Shown here piece by piece: positions 31,278-42,604 of a stretch of DNA of 64,000 nucleotides. The stretch's first letter is position 1. Every line of letters starts with the position of its first letter. The translations under genes were made by a program, and so were the position numbers. A model generated the notes under the pieces. The model did not search any database and was not told the DNA's origin. It saw only the letters and a list, made by a program, of their open reading frames with translations. Source of the DNA: Blepharisma stoltei (Eukaryota; Ciliophora; Heterotrichea; Heterotrichida; Blepharismidae); NCBI GenBank assembly GCA_914767885.1, contig CAJZBQ010000033.1:806001-870000 (forward strand), read 5' to 3'.

Positions 31278-31916
31278 TTTTGAGAAAGTGTAATGATTTT
31301 ATAATGCGAGGACTAGCAATTAGGCTTTATACAATCTCTTTGATAGTAAGATACCTTAAGAAGTAATTATTTTAAAAGAAAAATTGCCTTTAAGAAAGGT
31401 CAACGAGATAAGGAAATTATTGAGTGCTTAATATTGGAAGAATGTATCACAATGTCTGGCCTGGGCCAAAAAGTTGACACAGGAATGAGTTGTGAATGTA
31501 AATATATAAATTGATCAGTGAAAAATTGTCCTCAAGATCAGATGGTTGATCCAAAGATTTCATCATTTAAGTTCTATAGGTGTCTCATACTTTTGACTCA
31601 GATACTTTCAATAAGGGCACCGGTAAGTGACCTGACCTAAGTCTGAAAGCAGCCTTAAGGAGCATGAATTTTGCTATGCCATTTGATAAATCCGAGCAGG
31701 CTTGAAATAAAACATTTCTCTGCACAGATGTTTGCAATGGCCCATTTTTATTATAAATCACACAATTTTATTGAATTTCTGGATAAAATATAAATTGTTT
31801 ATACAATATTTAAGTATTCTTACTATTGAATAATTTTAATACTCTATATAAAAGCAAATATAATTAACTATATAGGTCTAATAAATTTTGCTTCTGATTA
31901 AGCCGATTTAATGTAT
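31278..31916. other. Intergenic region with a probable retroposon (about 31440-31757)
   Basis: The middle is GC-richer and its right side, GCAATGGCCCATTTTTATTA, is the inverted start of the AATGGC-type inserts. No clear target duplication was found. The rest is AT-rich without genes. Confidence 0.4.
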
Positions 31917-33111
31917 TTATTGAAGATATTGCCTGGGTCCCTGCTGCGCTTTATACCACAATAGATTAGAAAAATTATCCACACACATACACGAAATTGA
32001 CGAATTCCCATCAAAATACCCAGCAATAGTCCAATTAAGCATTTCATATGAATTAAATGGTCCTTGTATTTCATTCGAAGAATCCTTATAAAATCATATA
32101 CTTTCAAATGCTTTTGAATTTTCAGTAGGCTCCATTTGGCCATTGCGGCTTTCTATACTGTTCTCATGGATGATTTTAGCGAATGGATTTCCTTCCTTAA
32201 CCTTTTTTTCTAGCAAGTCTTTTGGATACACTATAATGGATGATGCAGGGACCTGAAAATTTACCCTTATAAAGTTATCCATGCGGCTGTCATGGAAAAC
32301 TAATTCTTCATTTTGACTTTCAGGATCATTTTCATTGCTTTTTGTATTCGGCTCTTTAAACTGATTAAACATATCATCTATATTGATCTTTTGGCCTACA
32401 AGTGTCGGCTTTTTTGATTTTTTGCCTTTAGCTGTTTCTTTACGCTGTTGGGATCTGGCATTTTTATTTGTGTTTGGGTTATTTTGTGGAGCAGCACTTG
32501 AGTTTTTTCTTTCTTTTGAAATGTGCCTTTCAGGGATTGTTTCAGTAAGATTTTCTGCTGTCGGTTTTAATATAGGTAGATTGCATTCTTGAGTAGTCAC
32601 AGTATCTAAACTTTTTACCTCTTCGAATTTTGGAGGATAAGAAATTTGAAAATAATTAAGGATTGTATCACGACTATACTTAATTGGAGACCTCTTCTTT
32701 GCCTTTTTTTTCTTCTTACTACTCCCCCCCCCCCCTCCGTGAGCGAACAAAACCATTAGAAAAATCGCCATTTTTTGACCAAAAACCCACCCTCCGTGAG
32801 TGAACAAAAATTTTTTTAATAGAAAAAATTTTAATGGAAAAAAATTTTGATATATAAGTGATAATTAGTATAATGAAATCTAGAGCTAATTCTGTTTAAT
32901 TTTAAACAAATTGCGTTTTAAAACATAAATTTTGCAAATTAAATTAATATTTGCTTCCCAATTTTTGCAAATTTATATATAAATTTTTTTTTAAAAAAAA
33001 AAATTAACCCCCCTCCGTGAGCGAACAAAATTTTTTTTGTTCGCTCACGGAGGGGGGGGGGGAGTTAGGTTTTGTTTTTGGCACTGTCTTAAGAGCTTGG
33101 ATATCAGACAT
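31917..33111 (-). CDS. GYF-domain protein with candidate eIF4E-binding motif
   Basis: The start is the ATG at 33109-33111 (MSDIQALKTVPKTKP). After removal of a family I MITE at 32719-33067 the protein reads PKTKPKKKKKAKKRSP. It continues with KYSRDTILNYF, which fits the YxxxxL(hydrophobic) eIF4E-binding consensus. The C terminus, entered through a TGA read as Trp, is a GYF domain: IWFYKDSSNEIQGPFNSYEM followed by LNWTIAGYFDGNSSISC. GYF plus a 4E-binding motif is the layout of GIGYF/Smy2 proteins, which repress translation. The assignment to that family is probable, not certain. Confidence 0.75.
32719..33067 (+). mobile_element. Family I MITE, 349 bp, TTA target
   Basis: TTA is at 32716-32718 and 33065-33067. 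Left: poly-C, CTCCGTGAGCGAACAAAACC, then a second CTCCGTGAGTGAACAAAA 50 bp in. Right: a hairpin of CTCCGTGAGCGAACAAAA with its inverse (33008-33052). Excision restores the lysine run of the GYF protein. Confidence 0.92.
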
Positions 33112-33322
33112 TTATGTTGTCTAATCACGATAATAGGAAAGTTAAAAATTTGAGGTAAATCAAAAATTTGCCGTCATAAATTTAGTTTAAATAGTCTTCT
33201 CAGCCTTCAGAAACCAAAATTAAATATGAAATGTTCCATAGTTTGTTATCGGAAAAGCAAAGGACTGGTAATAGCTATTTGGGTAAAAATAATCCTAAAT
33301 ATTATGAAAAATTGATATAGAA

Positions 33323-33541
33323 CACCCCTCGTGGTTGCTCGCCATTAAGTGCACCCTCCCCATGTCACCCACCCTCTGACAGTCCTGAAAATTTTAAATG
33401 TTAAAATATTATTTGATAAGTCCCCCTCAAATATTTTAACTTGTCTAATTAATATTTAACATGTTTAAAATATTTGGGGACCATTGGGGATGGGTGGCAT
33501 GGGGAGGGGGTGCCCAAGGCCGATCCAAAACGGGGTGTAAA
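33323..33541. mobile_element. Small inverted-repeat element (family IV), intergenic
   Basis: The left end, ACACCCC..CACCCTCCCCATGTCACC, and the right end, inverted ACACCCC..CACCCCCTCCCCATGCCACC, form imperfect inverted repeats around an AT-rich palindromic middle. No ORF. The flanks are TA-rich; the precise target is uncertain. Confidence 0.5.
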
Positions 33542-33808
33542 CTATATATAAGATTATCTTAAAAAGCTACATTATAGTTTAAATACCTTTCAAGCCTAAT
33601 AATTTTTTATTATTTCAATATTTTTAGTTTCTGAGACTGCTTCACAACAATGGCTACTCATTAAATCTAAAAATTTGTTCTTATAAGAATAATTCAATAT
33701 AAGATTAAATTTTCAGATAAAAATTATTTTTATTTTCACACAAAGATTGGCCAAAAAATCCTAATTCATTTTAAAAGATCTATAATAGTTACCTCAAAAC
33801 ATAAATTG

Positions 33809-35417
33809 ATGGAAGATCATTACTATGAGTGGCTTTTATCTACTTTGCACGAGAAAAAAGCTTCAATCCGCGTCCTCGAAACAGGAATCTGCCGAGGCGA
33901 CAAGCTAAAAGCTTGGTACGCAAACGATGAAGCTGGAAAAATAATAGAGAAATCTGCCAAAAATCTAAATACACGATTTATGCTGACTAATTTTCTGAAT
34001 ATGCGAGCTCCAATCCTTTATGAATATGAGCCTGATAAAGTAATAGTCTATCTTTACCATACCCGAGGCCGTAAAGTTCTTACAGCACGAGACATAGTCG
34101 ATCTTTCGAAAAACCAGCTCCATGGTTTACAAGTCAGGAGTATTCATATGGCCTTATTAGAAACATATTCACGAAACATTCTCAAAGTAAAAGTCTGACA
34201 AGAATCAGGAGAGCTGCGAAGCGAAATCATGATAGGAAAATTCTATAAAGAAGGTGGAAGGCCTGTCAAAGATATGGCAATTATTGAAAAAACTGAAGCT
34301 TTTACTATATTTATTGCTGAGTTTATTTATCAATTTACTAATGAATTGATACAGAAGCTACAATATGACCTTGAAATTGATGGGAGTGGGCATGTATATT
34401 TGATAAGGGTAAATATGATGGAATATGTTAAACAAAGCTTAAAAAAAGAAACGGTCACTATGTCTATGCTTGAAATGCCTAGACAGTCACAAAGAAGGGT
34501 CACGCTAAGATATACTGAGCCTGTTTCTGAAGACGAAGAAGACGATAAAATTGGTATGAATTTAATGCCAATCCCTTCATACAAATCCTTAAAAAAACAA
34601 AAAGATAATACTGCAAAGCTTAAGCTGGATTTAAATCACCCACAAAAAGAACACAGTCCTCTCTTTATAGACATGATGGCCAAGACTTTTGAAAAAATAA
34701 GGCTTAATGGGATTTTTAAAGAAAAAATTGACATGAAAAGAAAGCTGCTAGAAACAAGCACAAGCTATGGGATTTTTCCATGGATGGTGCTATTTTGGCC
34801 TTGATTTTCCCACTAGGAAAATTTTTTGGTTTGACGAAACCATATGGTACTAGTAGAACCAAAAAATTTTTCCAGTGGGAAAATCAAGACCATACTGCGC
34901 CATCCATAGGGAATTGCAATACAAAATCCCAGCACTTGACTTGAATTTTATTAAAAAAATCCGCAAAGAAACAAAAAAAATTAAAACTTTGAAAGATTTA
35001 ATAAACACTTTAGGAGCTGAAAGACTAGAAAAAAAGACGAAAGAGTTCGAAGAAATCAATGAGCTGCACGAAATCAATATAAATCAGCAGCTGGCGTTTA
35101 CACCTCTGCCAACTTCAAAAATGGCAACCCCAAAACCATCTGATTTAGAATTAACGACTGCATTAGCTTCACAGGCTTATTTAACAGAAAGAATAAATTC
35201 CCAGCAAGACCCAATTTCACCAACCAATGTATACAAAAAAGGACTAAACACCAGTCGATTACTTCAGCTTTATATAGAAGAAAAAGACATGCTTTATTCC
35301 CACAAGTACTCTAACACCCCTTATCAAAGAGGCTCAAGCTTTTCTCGATCCTCAAGGAGGATTGGGCTAAATTCCCCATTAACAGCAAGATCAGCACGTA
35401 GGAATTTGGATTTTTAA
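33809..35417 (+). CDS. Hypothetical protein, interrupted by a palindromic insert
   Basis: I do not recognise this protein. From MEDHYYEWLLSTLHEKKASI it runs through a TGA read as Trp (KVKVWQESGELRS) for about 325 codons. Near 34785 it enters a palindromic insert, then resumes at ELQYKIPALDLNFIKKIRKE and ends with a basic Ser-rich tail. The folded part has mixed helix and strand (VIVYLYHTRGRKVLTARDIV; IDGSGHVYLIRVNMMEYVKQ). The tail SPLTARSARRNLDF resembles disordered ends of cytoskeletal proteins. The exact junction across the insert is unresolved. Confidence 0.55.
34790..34905. mobile_element. Short palindromic element in coding sequence
   Basis: ATGGATGGTGCTATTTTGGC near 34790 pairs with its inverse near 34905. 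Inner arms CTTGATTTTCCCACT(A/G)G and AAAATTTTTTGGTT pair again. The two coding frames differ by one at the obvious TA positions, so the excision points are unclear. Confidence 0.5.
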
Positions 35418-35440
35418 TGTAAACTAAATTTCTAATAAAT

Positions 35441-36484
35441 ATGATCTTTAAGTTTGCCTTGCTATTTTTAGCGTACTTTGGGTCATGTGATGACGATTTT
35501 GATATTCCTGAGCTTGGGTCATCATTAAAAGCGTCTTATAAGCTTATGCATTCTTATGACGGCAAAAACTGGGAAGAAAGAGGCACAATTACTATTACTT
35601 CACATGGTGATAAAAGAAGAAAGCCTTTAATTTCCATCAAAAACCACAGCTTTAACAAAGAAAAACTAGACCTTGATGGACTATATTATGTAGGGATTTA
35701 TAAAGATGAGGACTCAAAGCTGCTTATACAGTCTGCGATAAGGACTTGTAATCTTGTTGCTGCTGATCTGCTTGATAATGTTTCGGTTTATTTAGATTTA
35801 GAAAAAGGACAGATTTTGGCTGTGAATTATCAGGCATCGCTGGCTGGATGTGCTTATTCAACGTCTGCAGCTTTTCCACAGACCACAATGGAAGTGGGGA
35901 TGGTTAAAGAAGCTTTGAAGCCAATTTATACACTTCCAAAAGTGGAAGACCCACAAGAACAACAGTCATTTTTCAGAAAATATGTAAATTTAATTAATTA
36001 AGAGTCTTAACGTATTTCATATACCTCTTCATACTTTCGACCAACGCCAACATGCTTGTTGGGGGGAAATTCAGCTGCTATTTGGAATAGTGATCTTCTA
36101 GGAACAGGGCTTGAACTGTGATATCCAAGAGTCTCGATGGGTTAGAAAGACGCCCTGCCAGTACACCATCGGATGCTATGGAGGTAAGGTTAGCCCTATA
36201 CCTCCTGTCACCTTTGGGAAAGGTGGCACCCGGGAAAATAGAACTACTACCCCTCCGAGCCGGCAGGAAAAGAACCTGTGGCCCAAAAACTATCCGGATA
36301 ACTAATGTCTGAACCGACCACCAGCTGACTCCCAAGGCAAGGACATATTTGTCGCCACCATCATATTAATTATAAAAAATATGTAAGGATTATGTAGTGG
36401 TGGGTATTTTTGATAGGATTCTTTATTATGATGAACTCTGCAGGGAATCCACAAGCTCAAGGCCAAGGACAAGCTCAAGGTTAA
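35441..36484 (+). CDS. EMC10: ER membrane complex subunit 10 (EMC10)
   Basis: The signal peptide MIFKFALLFLAYFGS is followed by an EMC10-type lumenal domain (LKASYKLMHSYDGKNWEERG; LDGLYYVGIYKDEDSKLLIQ; AIRTCNLVAADLLDNVSVYL). The frame breaks after SFFRKY. A 399-bp insert with an AAAATATGTAA duplication follows, then the 15-nt intron at 36383-36397. Joined, the end reads FFRKYWWVFLIGFFIMMNSA and a Gln/Gly-rich tail, matching the family's C-terminal span and GQG tail. The EMC inserts tail-anchored and multi-span proteins in the ER. Stop TAA at 36482-36484. Confidence 0.85.
35988..36386 (-). mobile_element. Retroposon-like insert at a splice donor, 11-bp duplication
   Basis: AAAATATGTAA is found at 35977-35987 and 36376-36386. 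The right side, inverted, starts TTATAATTAATATGATGGTG, resembling the left side of the insert at 44482. The duplicated target contains the first four bases (GTAA) of the EMC10 intron, so the insertion is at the exon-intron boundary. Confidence 0.75.
36383..36397 (+). other. 15-nt intron in EMC10
   Basis: GTAAGGATTATGTAG has canonical ends, and its removal gives KYWWVFLIGF. Without removal the frame ends at the TAG inside it. Confidence 0.85.
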
Positions 36485-36907
36485 AAACTAATTTTATTAA
36501 CAAATATAGACGAGCATTAAGAAATTTTTAAACTATTGAAATAATGCATTCAAATTTTCCCACATATTTTATGATTAAAAATTACGAAGTAAGAAAATTG
36601 TATAATTGACTCTTTATTCTATTTGGCACAATAGAAATATTCTGCAAGTAATAAAATAAATAATGATGCCTTTCTAATCCTTCTATAGTTGTAGCTTTTC
36701 TACTTGCAGTCTGCATTTTCTTATTAAAATCTCAGATCTTTCCAATAAATTTCTCAAATTCTTGCCAAATCCCCAAATTTTTATCAATCTTCTTATCCTT
36801 CTATCCCCTCCTAATCTCTTTCTCACATATCCAGCCTTTTTGCCCACTTTGCAAAGAAGAGAGGTGTAAAATGGCAGATAGCCATAATAAATATTGAGAG
36901 CTTAAGT

Positions 36908-38997
36908 ATGCAACCTCAAAGCACTGATACACAAATCTATGTCGGCGATTTACACCCAGAAGTCACCGAGTCTGAGCTTTACACTCTCGCCTCCCTCTCT
37001 GGCAAGGTTGTATACATCCGAGTTCTCAGAAATTTACAAACCAAAGCAGCTCTTGGATTTGCCTTTATTCAATTTGCTGACATCGCCAGCACTATTCGTG
37101 CCCAAGAAGAAATGAATGGTACCAGCGTCAGAGGCAAACACATCAGAGTAATGAAGTATTCCCGAGAGCGCGATCCTGAAGCCAATATTTTTGTCAAGAA
37201 TTTCAATGAGGATGTCACAACCAAAACACTGGAGCATCATTTCAGAAAATTCGGACCAATACTTTCAAGCAAAATTTGCTATAATATTTATAGTAATTAA
37301 TTTGGCTGGGACTAAGAATTTTATATATATAAATTAGATAGAGGAAAAGAATTATTTGAAAAAAAAATAGAAAAAGAGGGTTTAATAGGAATATGATGAT
37401 AGCGGAAAATCAAAAAGATTTGGCTTCGTTCAGTTCGAAAAAAAAGAAGCTGCACAAGCTGCTATACAAGCTGCAAATGGTAGCGATTGGAATGGAGCTA
37501 CTGTGCAGGTAGAAAAATACGTCCCGATAGGAAAAAGAACATATCTCAGCTCACAAAACTTGTATGTCAGAGGGTTTGGGGCTGAAATGACCAATGAAAA
37601 ATTAAAAGAAAAATTTTCGCAGTATGGAGAAGTCACGTCTTCAGCTGTCATTAAGTCACCTGACGCCAATGGGTCTGAGAAGTACTATGGCTTTGTATGC
37701 TTCAATAATGCTGAAAATGCTAAAAAGGCTGAAGCCCTGCATGGAGTCCAAGATGAAGGATTTGCTTGGTATGTAGTCCCACACATGAAGAGAGGTGCAA
37801 GACTCGCTTGGCTAAGAAGCGAATATTTAAAGAAGCAAGAAGACTGGAAGAGGAGAAATATACTTTTTACTAAAAATAACCCCAAGGCCTACCATTTTTT
37901 TAATAAATCTCCTTTTTTCACTTTATACACCCAAAACCTCATATAATAATCAGAAATCTTCCTTTATCAATCGACGAAGAAAAGCTCAGAAAACTTTGCC
38001 AAGACTTCGGCACCATCGAATCCATCAAAATTCCAAAGGTAAAAAACATCAAATACCAAAATGAAGCCCCAATTGAAGAAACCACAAATAAAGGAATTGG
38101 GCTAGTGTGCTTCAAAACTCCAGCAGAATCAGCAAAAGCTATTCAAGTATTGAGAACAAAAACAGTGGAAGAGAAAAAACTACTTGTATTCCCTTGGAAA
38201 CCAAGAGAAGAAATTGCTAAAATAGTGAACATGAACAGGATGAAGAAAATTTATTCGCAGATGTGGGAGTTTGGAATGATGAACCCTATGATGATGGGAA
38301 GAGGAGGACATATGAAACCAATGGATAGAGGACAAATGCACCCAGCGGGCAGAGGAAGAGGACAGAGACCGGTTGTGCAGGGAATCCCACAGCCGAATTT
38401 GATACCACCAGTGATGGTGGCAAGCCAAAGACCAATGCCAATGGCACTGCCTATCACTTTTAACTATCAAGCTTATGAAGCTGCACAGCCAGATATAAAG
38501 AAACGTATGCTGGGAGAAGCTTTATATCCTCACTCCCCCTTCTTTAAATGGAATAACGTATCGGAAAAAATTTCCATTTTTTGGATACTTTAAAACTGGA
38601 GCAATTTGTTTTATATAAATTAATAATTTTTATAAAATTAGTTTTTTAACCAAATTTAATGGAAAATGTACGATTAGAGTATTATTTAAATCGTTTTTTT
38701 AAATTGAATTAATTAATCTTATGAATTAATCTTTATAAAAATTATTACCCCTTTAAATTGGAACAGGATTATTTATTCCTAATTTAAAGGGAGGGAATTC
38801 AGGTACTTACAAATTCCAATCAAAAAGTGGCAGGGAAAATAACAGGAATGCTGCTTGAGATGGATAATGTCGAATTATTAGGTCTTTTATCCAATCCTCT
38901 CGGTCTCAAAGGAAAAGTTGTAGAAGCAATCGAAGTGCTTAAGAAGGCCTGGGAAAACGACGCCGAAAGCTTGAAATTAATTGAGGGCATAGCTTAA
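36908..38997 (+). CDS. PABP: Poly(A)-binding protein (cytoplasmic type), four RRMs and MLLE
   Basis: Four RRMs are visible. RRM1 starts TQIYVGDLHPEVTESELYTL. RRM2 has ANIFVKNFNEDVTTKTLEHH and, across an IES, KSKRFGFVQFE. RRM3 has QNLYVRGFGAEMTNEKLKEK. RRM4 has HIIIRNLPLSIDEEKLRKLC. A Met/Gly/Pro-rich linker leads to the MLLE domain, MLGEALYPQVLTNSNQKVAG then KITGMLLEMDNVELLGLL. Three IESs (112, 65 and 269 bp) interrupt it at 37282, 37863 and 38533. Each removal restores conserved sequence (SKICYDDSGKSKRFG; WKRRNIHPKPHIIIRN; GEALYPQVLTNSN). The protein binds mRNA poly(A) tails and partners with PAM2 proteins. Stop TAA at 38995-38997. Confidence 0.95.
37282..37393. other. Short IES, 112 bp, TA-bounded, in PABP RRM2
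   Basis: TA at 37280-37281 and 37392-37393. Excision joins SKIC to YDDSGKSKRFGFVQF, a canonical RNP1 context. Confidence 0.85.
37863..37927. other. Short IES, 65 bp, TA-bounded, in PABP
   Basis: TA at 37861-37862 and 37926-37927. The interior has stops in the RRM4 frame. Removal gives RRNIHPKPHIIIRNLPLS, leading directly into RRM4. Confidence 0.75.
38533..38801 (+). mobile_element. Family II MITE, 269 bp, TCA target, in PABP MLLE domain
   Basis: TCA at 38530-38532 and 38799-38801. The left end has CTCCCCCTTCTTTAAATGGA with an inner TTTAAAACTGGAGCAA copy. The right end is the hairpin CCCCTTTAAATTGGAACAGG, then its inverse. Removal restores LYPQVLTNSNQKVAGKITGM. Confidence 0.92.
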
Positions 38998-39037
38998 ACT
39001 TCATTTTAGGTAAAATTCTCCATTAACTTTAGATAGT

Positions 39038-39274
39038 CTATTCTGTGATAAGTGAAATACGCTTTCCAGATGACTCTGACCAATCTTTCAAAGAATCCAA
39101 AAGAATTTGAGGCTGTACTTTATTTTCTGCAAGAACTCTGCACTTTTGTTCAGCAACATTGCAATCAATACTTTTTACACCATCAACCTTTTCTATGATG
39201 CGTCTGATATTTCTTGAGCAGCCTTCACATGACATCTGAGCAGCAATCAAGATTTCTTTGACTTCAGGGTCCAT
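39038..39274 (-). CDS. Small heavy-metal-associated (HMA) domain protein
   Basis: The 78-residue protein is a single HMA fold with the metal-binding motif MSCEGC followed by SRNIRRIIEKVDGVKSIDCN. The size matches copper chaperones of the ATX1 type. The motif MxCxxC is present as MSCEGC. It may deliver Cu to a P-type ATPase; the partner is not in the window. The gene is uninterrupted and ends at TAG. Confidence 0.8.
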   Translation of the reverse strand: MDPEVKEILIAAQMSCEGCSRNIRRIIEKVDGVKSIDCNVAEQKCRVLAENKVQPQILLDSLKDWSESSGKRISLITE

Positions 39275-39451
39275 ATTTTATTATTTCAGTAATTTGAAAT
39301 GGCTGATTGTTAAATCTTCTCTAATTTGGGGTATTTTATTTTTTAACAAGCACAATTTTTATAACTAGAAATTTTTACCATAAATTTTAGAAATTTCCTA
39401 TCAACAAATCAGAAAGCCACACTAATTTATATTAAAATTTGTATTTATAAT

Positions 39452-40981
39452 CTAACAAACATTATTTTTATGCATTGATAATAGTCAACTACGTACAGTT
39501 TTTTGAATTAAAACGGCTGCCTTTTTCTGGTACTTGAAGTGTTTTCTTGCCAGCATTCCTCTTATAGCTCTTTGGAGAGTTTTCGCTGCTTGCCTTATAT
39601 CGTGAAATTGCTTTCTGAAAAGCCAAGTTCTTACATGTCTTTGTATCAATTGAACCCTGCTTTCAATATCAACTGGGGAGTTTTGGAAATCACTGAGAAT
39701 TCTAGACAGCGCAGAAAACAGCCCATTTGCTTTATCATCTTCAGGATTCTCAATTATCGCTCCTAACTGAAGTAAAGCAAGAATGCTTTCTTTGTTGTTT
39801 TTATAAGCTGCTATTTGCAAAGGCGTTTTCCCATCACTTGATTTTTTATTTAAATCAGCTTTGTCGCTCCCAATCAATCTTATACACTTACTGTAATTCA
39901 GCGCTGCTAAATAATGTAAAATTCCTCTTCCTTTGTAATCTAAATTAAAAAAGCTGTGCTTTCCGATAATATTGGTGAATTCTGATAAAAAAAATTCTTC
40001 ATCAAACCCGTTTTCCAGCTCAGGCTCAATGGGCAGGCTAAATTCTTCTTCTAAATTCATAGCAAGTTCTCTAGACAAGTCTTGGGTAGACTGGTTCCAC
40101 CAGTCCTTTACTCTTACAGCTTGGACTGTTATTTGTATTTCTTTAAACTCAAATTCTTTTCTCAGCCTTGTGATTTCTTTATTATCATACAGTAAATATA
40201 AATCCACAATTCCTGGGTCATGCACTGGTGTATAACACCTTAACACCCCAAGCTGCACACTTTCTACGTGGACCTTTACATTTCCAAAGGCGCACAGTAA
40301 TAAATGTGGCTGCGGGACCATTATTGCTGGCTCTATACAAATCAGTATTTTAGACCCGCCAGTTATATCAGCTCATTCAGGGGAGAAGTCTATAATAGAG
40401 ACACAGGGGATCTCTGACATGTCTAAGCGTTTAAGGACTTCTTCTATTTTTTTAATCTGCTCAGTTGGCTCTACGTTCATGAGTGAAGAAGCTTCGGAGC
40501 TAATTGAAGAAATATTTGAGCTTTCTTCATCAAGAGCCCAATCAGAGTTTGCTTCGTCTAAATAGTGGACTAGCACGATATCGGGCTCTTTAAGGAGCCA
40601 ATAAGCACGCCGATGGAACTTAATTGGAGTCACAGGCAATCCACACGTACTGCATGTCCCATAAGCTGGCATCTTGCATTTGCTGCACATTCCAGAGCCA
40701 TGCACATATGCACATTGAATTGTGTCGACTTCGTCTGCGTATCTTTCTCGGTCTTCTCTAGTCCCGTTACCGCTTTTTCTGGAAATATAACTGTGGCCGT
40801 CTTGTTTCCAGCGTTTAAATTTGGATTTTCGAACGAAGAAAAGGTCTCCGTTAGTTGGAAGAGAAGTAAATTGAGTTATTTCTGGGATGTTTATGTCTCC
40901 AAATCTGCGTAAGATTGAAAAGACTTCTGATGGTTTTAGCCACCTCCATTTGCAGATCTGAAATAGGTTTTCTTGTTCCAT
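39452..40981 (-). CDS. CAMTA: CAMTA-like transcription factor (CG-1, IPT, ankyrin, IQ)
   Basis: The order is diagnostic. The CG-1 DNA-binding domain is at the N terminus (KWRWLKPSEVFSILRRFGDI; RKSKFKRWKQDGHSY; AYWLLKEPDIVLVHYLDEA). An IPT/TIG domain starts IIDFSPEWADITGGSKILIC, where Trp is encoded by TGA. Ankyrin repeats follow (GRGILHYLAALNYSKCIRLI; DGKTPLQIAAYKNNKESILA), and IQ motifs lie near the end (LIQRHVRTWLFRKQF; LQRAIRGMLARKHF). CAMTAs bind CGCG-type sites and calmodulin. The TGA after KTVRS is also sense, so the end is TAG at 39452-39454. No IES interrupts this 1.5-kb gene. Confidence 0.93.
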
Positions 40982-42604
40982 CTTATAAGATTTTATGTGT
41001 TTTTTAATTCTAAAAACTGATTAACAGATATTTTATAGGTATTTAGAATAAATGCAGTTATGCTAATCATTGGAATGATAGGAGATTAGAAATAATTATC
41101 TTTTATATTTCTAATAAAAAGTGTATAGCTCGAGAGCCCATTTAGGTCGTAAAATAGCAATCTGACAAGTCAAAATGGAAATGACACTACCATTTTTCTG
41201 GTAAGTACAAATAAAGTTTGAGAAATTTTATCTATAGGTTCTGTTTGTCCAGCCAAACATGAACTTTCTATAAAACAATCTGACTTTTTAGATCGCTACT
41301 TTACCTCTTTAGATATTTTTCCAGAGTGATCGAAAAAAATATATGCATCATGTATTATAATTATTGCTAAATCCTAATATTTATAGCTACTTACTCGTAT
41401 TTTTGGAAATAATCTATGAGAAAGCAAAAATATTTGCATAAATATTTTGATATACAAACTATGATTATTATTATTATTACTATAATAAATATTGAGCTGA
41501 TATTAAATTTTAGTAGCTTAAACTCTAAAGCAAGATATAAATTAAATTAGGAATAAAACATTAATTGATAACTAAGGATGGAGAAGTTAGAAACCTCTTT
41601 CAATAATTGGTGATAGACTTAATAATTTTTTTCGATGCTAGCTTATATAATTAGTTGATTAAATTTCTGATCGGCTCCCACGAGCCAAAGATGGATTTCA
41701 TGCGTGAAAATCCAGAAATTCCACGCGGAAACCCATTTTTGGCTCGTGGGAGCCGATCAGAAATCAAGCCAAAATATTATACTGAATTTGAAGAGCTCGA
41801 CACCTTTGAGGTCATTGACTTAACCAAGAAGGTGTTGGTTTTTTAAAAAATGGAAATGAAATTGAAGGAAAATTTGTTTAATTAGGGCTAAAGCTCTACT
41901 TGGATCGAATGGCTTATCTTGCAAGTATTATTTAGGCTGACCAGGATATTTTTTAGCTAGTCATAATTAAATGGCTTTTTAATTTCTGATAAGGATATCT
42001 GTATAAATAATGAATTTAAACATAATGGAATTTATCAAACCAGTTCAAACATATTGAATTTTGCTTTCTCAAGATCTGAGGCCTATTATGAGAGATACTA
42101 AAATAAATTTTTCAAGTTTAGTTAGCTTTTGAAGGAAGAAAATCTAAAACAGATCTAAAAATTGTAATAAAAAAAAATTAATCATTAAATAGAAGTAGAA
42201 ATCTAATTTTATAAAAAATAAAGAGGTATATCGCTGAATTGATCTCTTAGAAATATATTTAATAAAACAAAATGCATTGTTGCTTTTAATAAAAAATGTT
42301 ATAGATAAAAAATGTCCTGGTCAAGCCAAAATAATACTTGCAAGATAAGCCATTCGATCCAAGTAGAGCTTTTACCTAAATTAAACAATTTTCCTTCAAT
42401 TTGCATTTCCATTTTTTAAAAAATCAACATCTTCTCTTGGTGAAGCCGAAAACTCCAAGGGCGTCGAGCTCTTAAAATTCAGTATATTAAGACTTTTGCA
42501 CAATTATTGTATAAATCTACTTTTTGCTTTCAAGCATTTATTATTCCTACCAAGTATATAGGGAATTATGGAGTTTTATTAGGTAAGCCTTATAGTTATA
42601 ATTA
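40982..42604. other. 1.6-kb intergenic region with a long inverted repeat
   Basis: Mostly AT-rich, no gene recognised. It contains a short GC-rich hairpin (41665-41765) and, overlapping it, a long inverted repeat listed separately. A 63-codon frame at 41655-41846 lies inside the repeat and I do not call it a gene. Confidence 0.5.
41659..42490. repeat. Long inverted repeat (~190-bp arms, ~350-bp loop) with an extra hairpin
   Basis: About 41770-41960 is matched by the reverse complement of about 42305-42485, for example TACTTGGATCGAATGGCTTA and its inverse, and GAAGGTGTTGGTTTTTTAAA against an AT-similar inverse. At the left, TTTCTGATCGGCTCCCACGA pairs with its inverse about 75 bp on. Probably a foldback mobile element or the relic of one. 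Confidence 0.6.

Noticed and set aside
32700..33067. Sequence or assembly error at poly-C/poly-G runs
   Set aside because: Runs occur at the same position in every family I copy, next to conserved motifs and target repeats, so they are part of the element ends. Exact run lengths may still be unreliable.
33806..34804. Two separate genes split at TGA (34196)
   Set aside because: TGA is sense here; the frame continues KVKVWQESGELRSEIM, so it is one gene.
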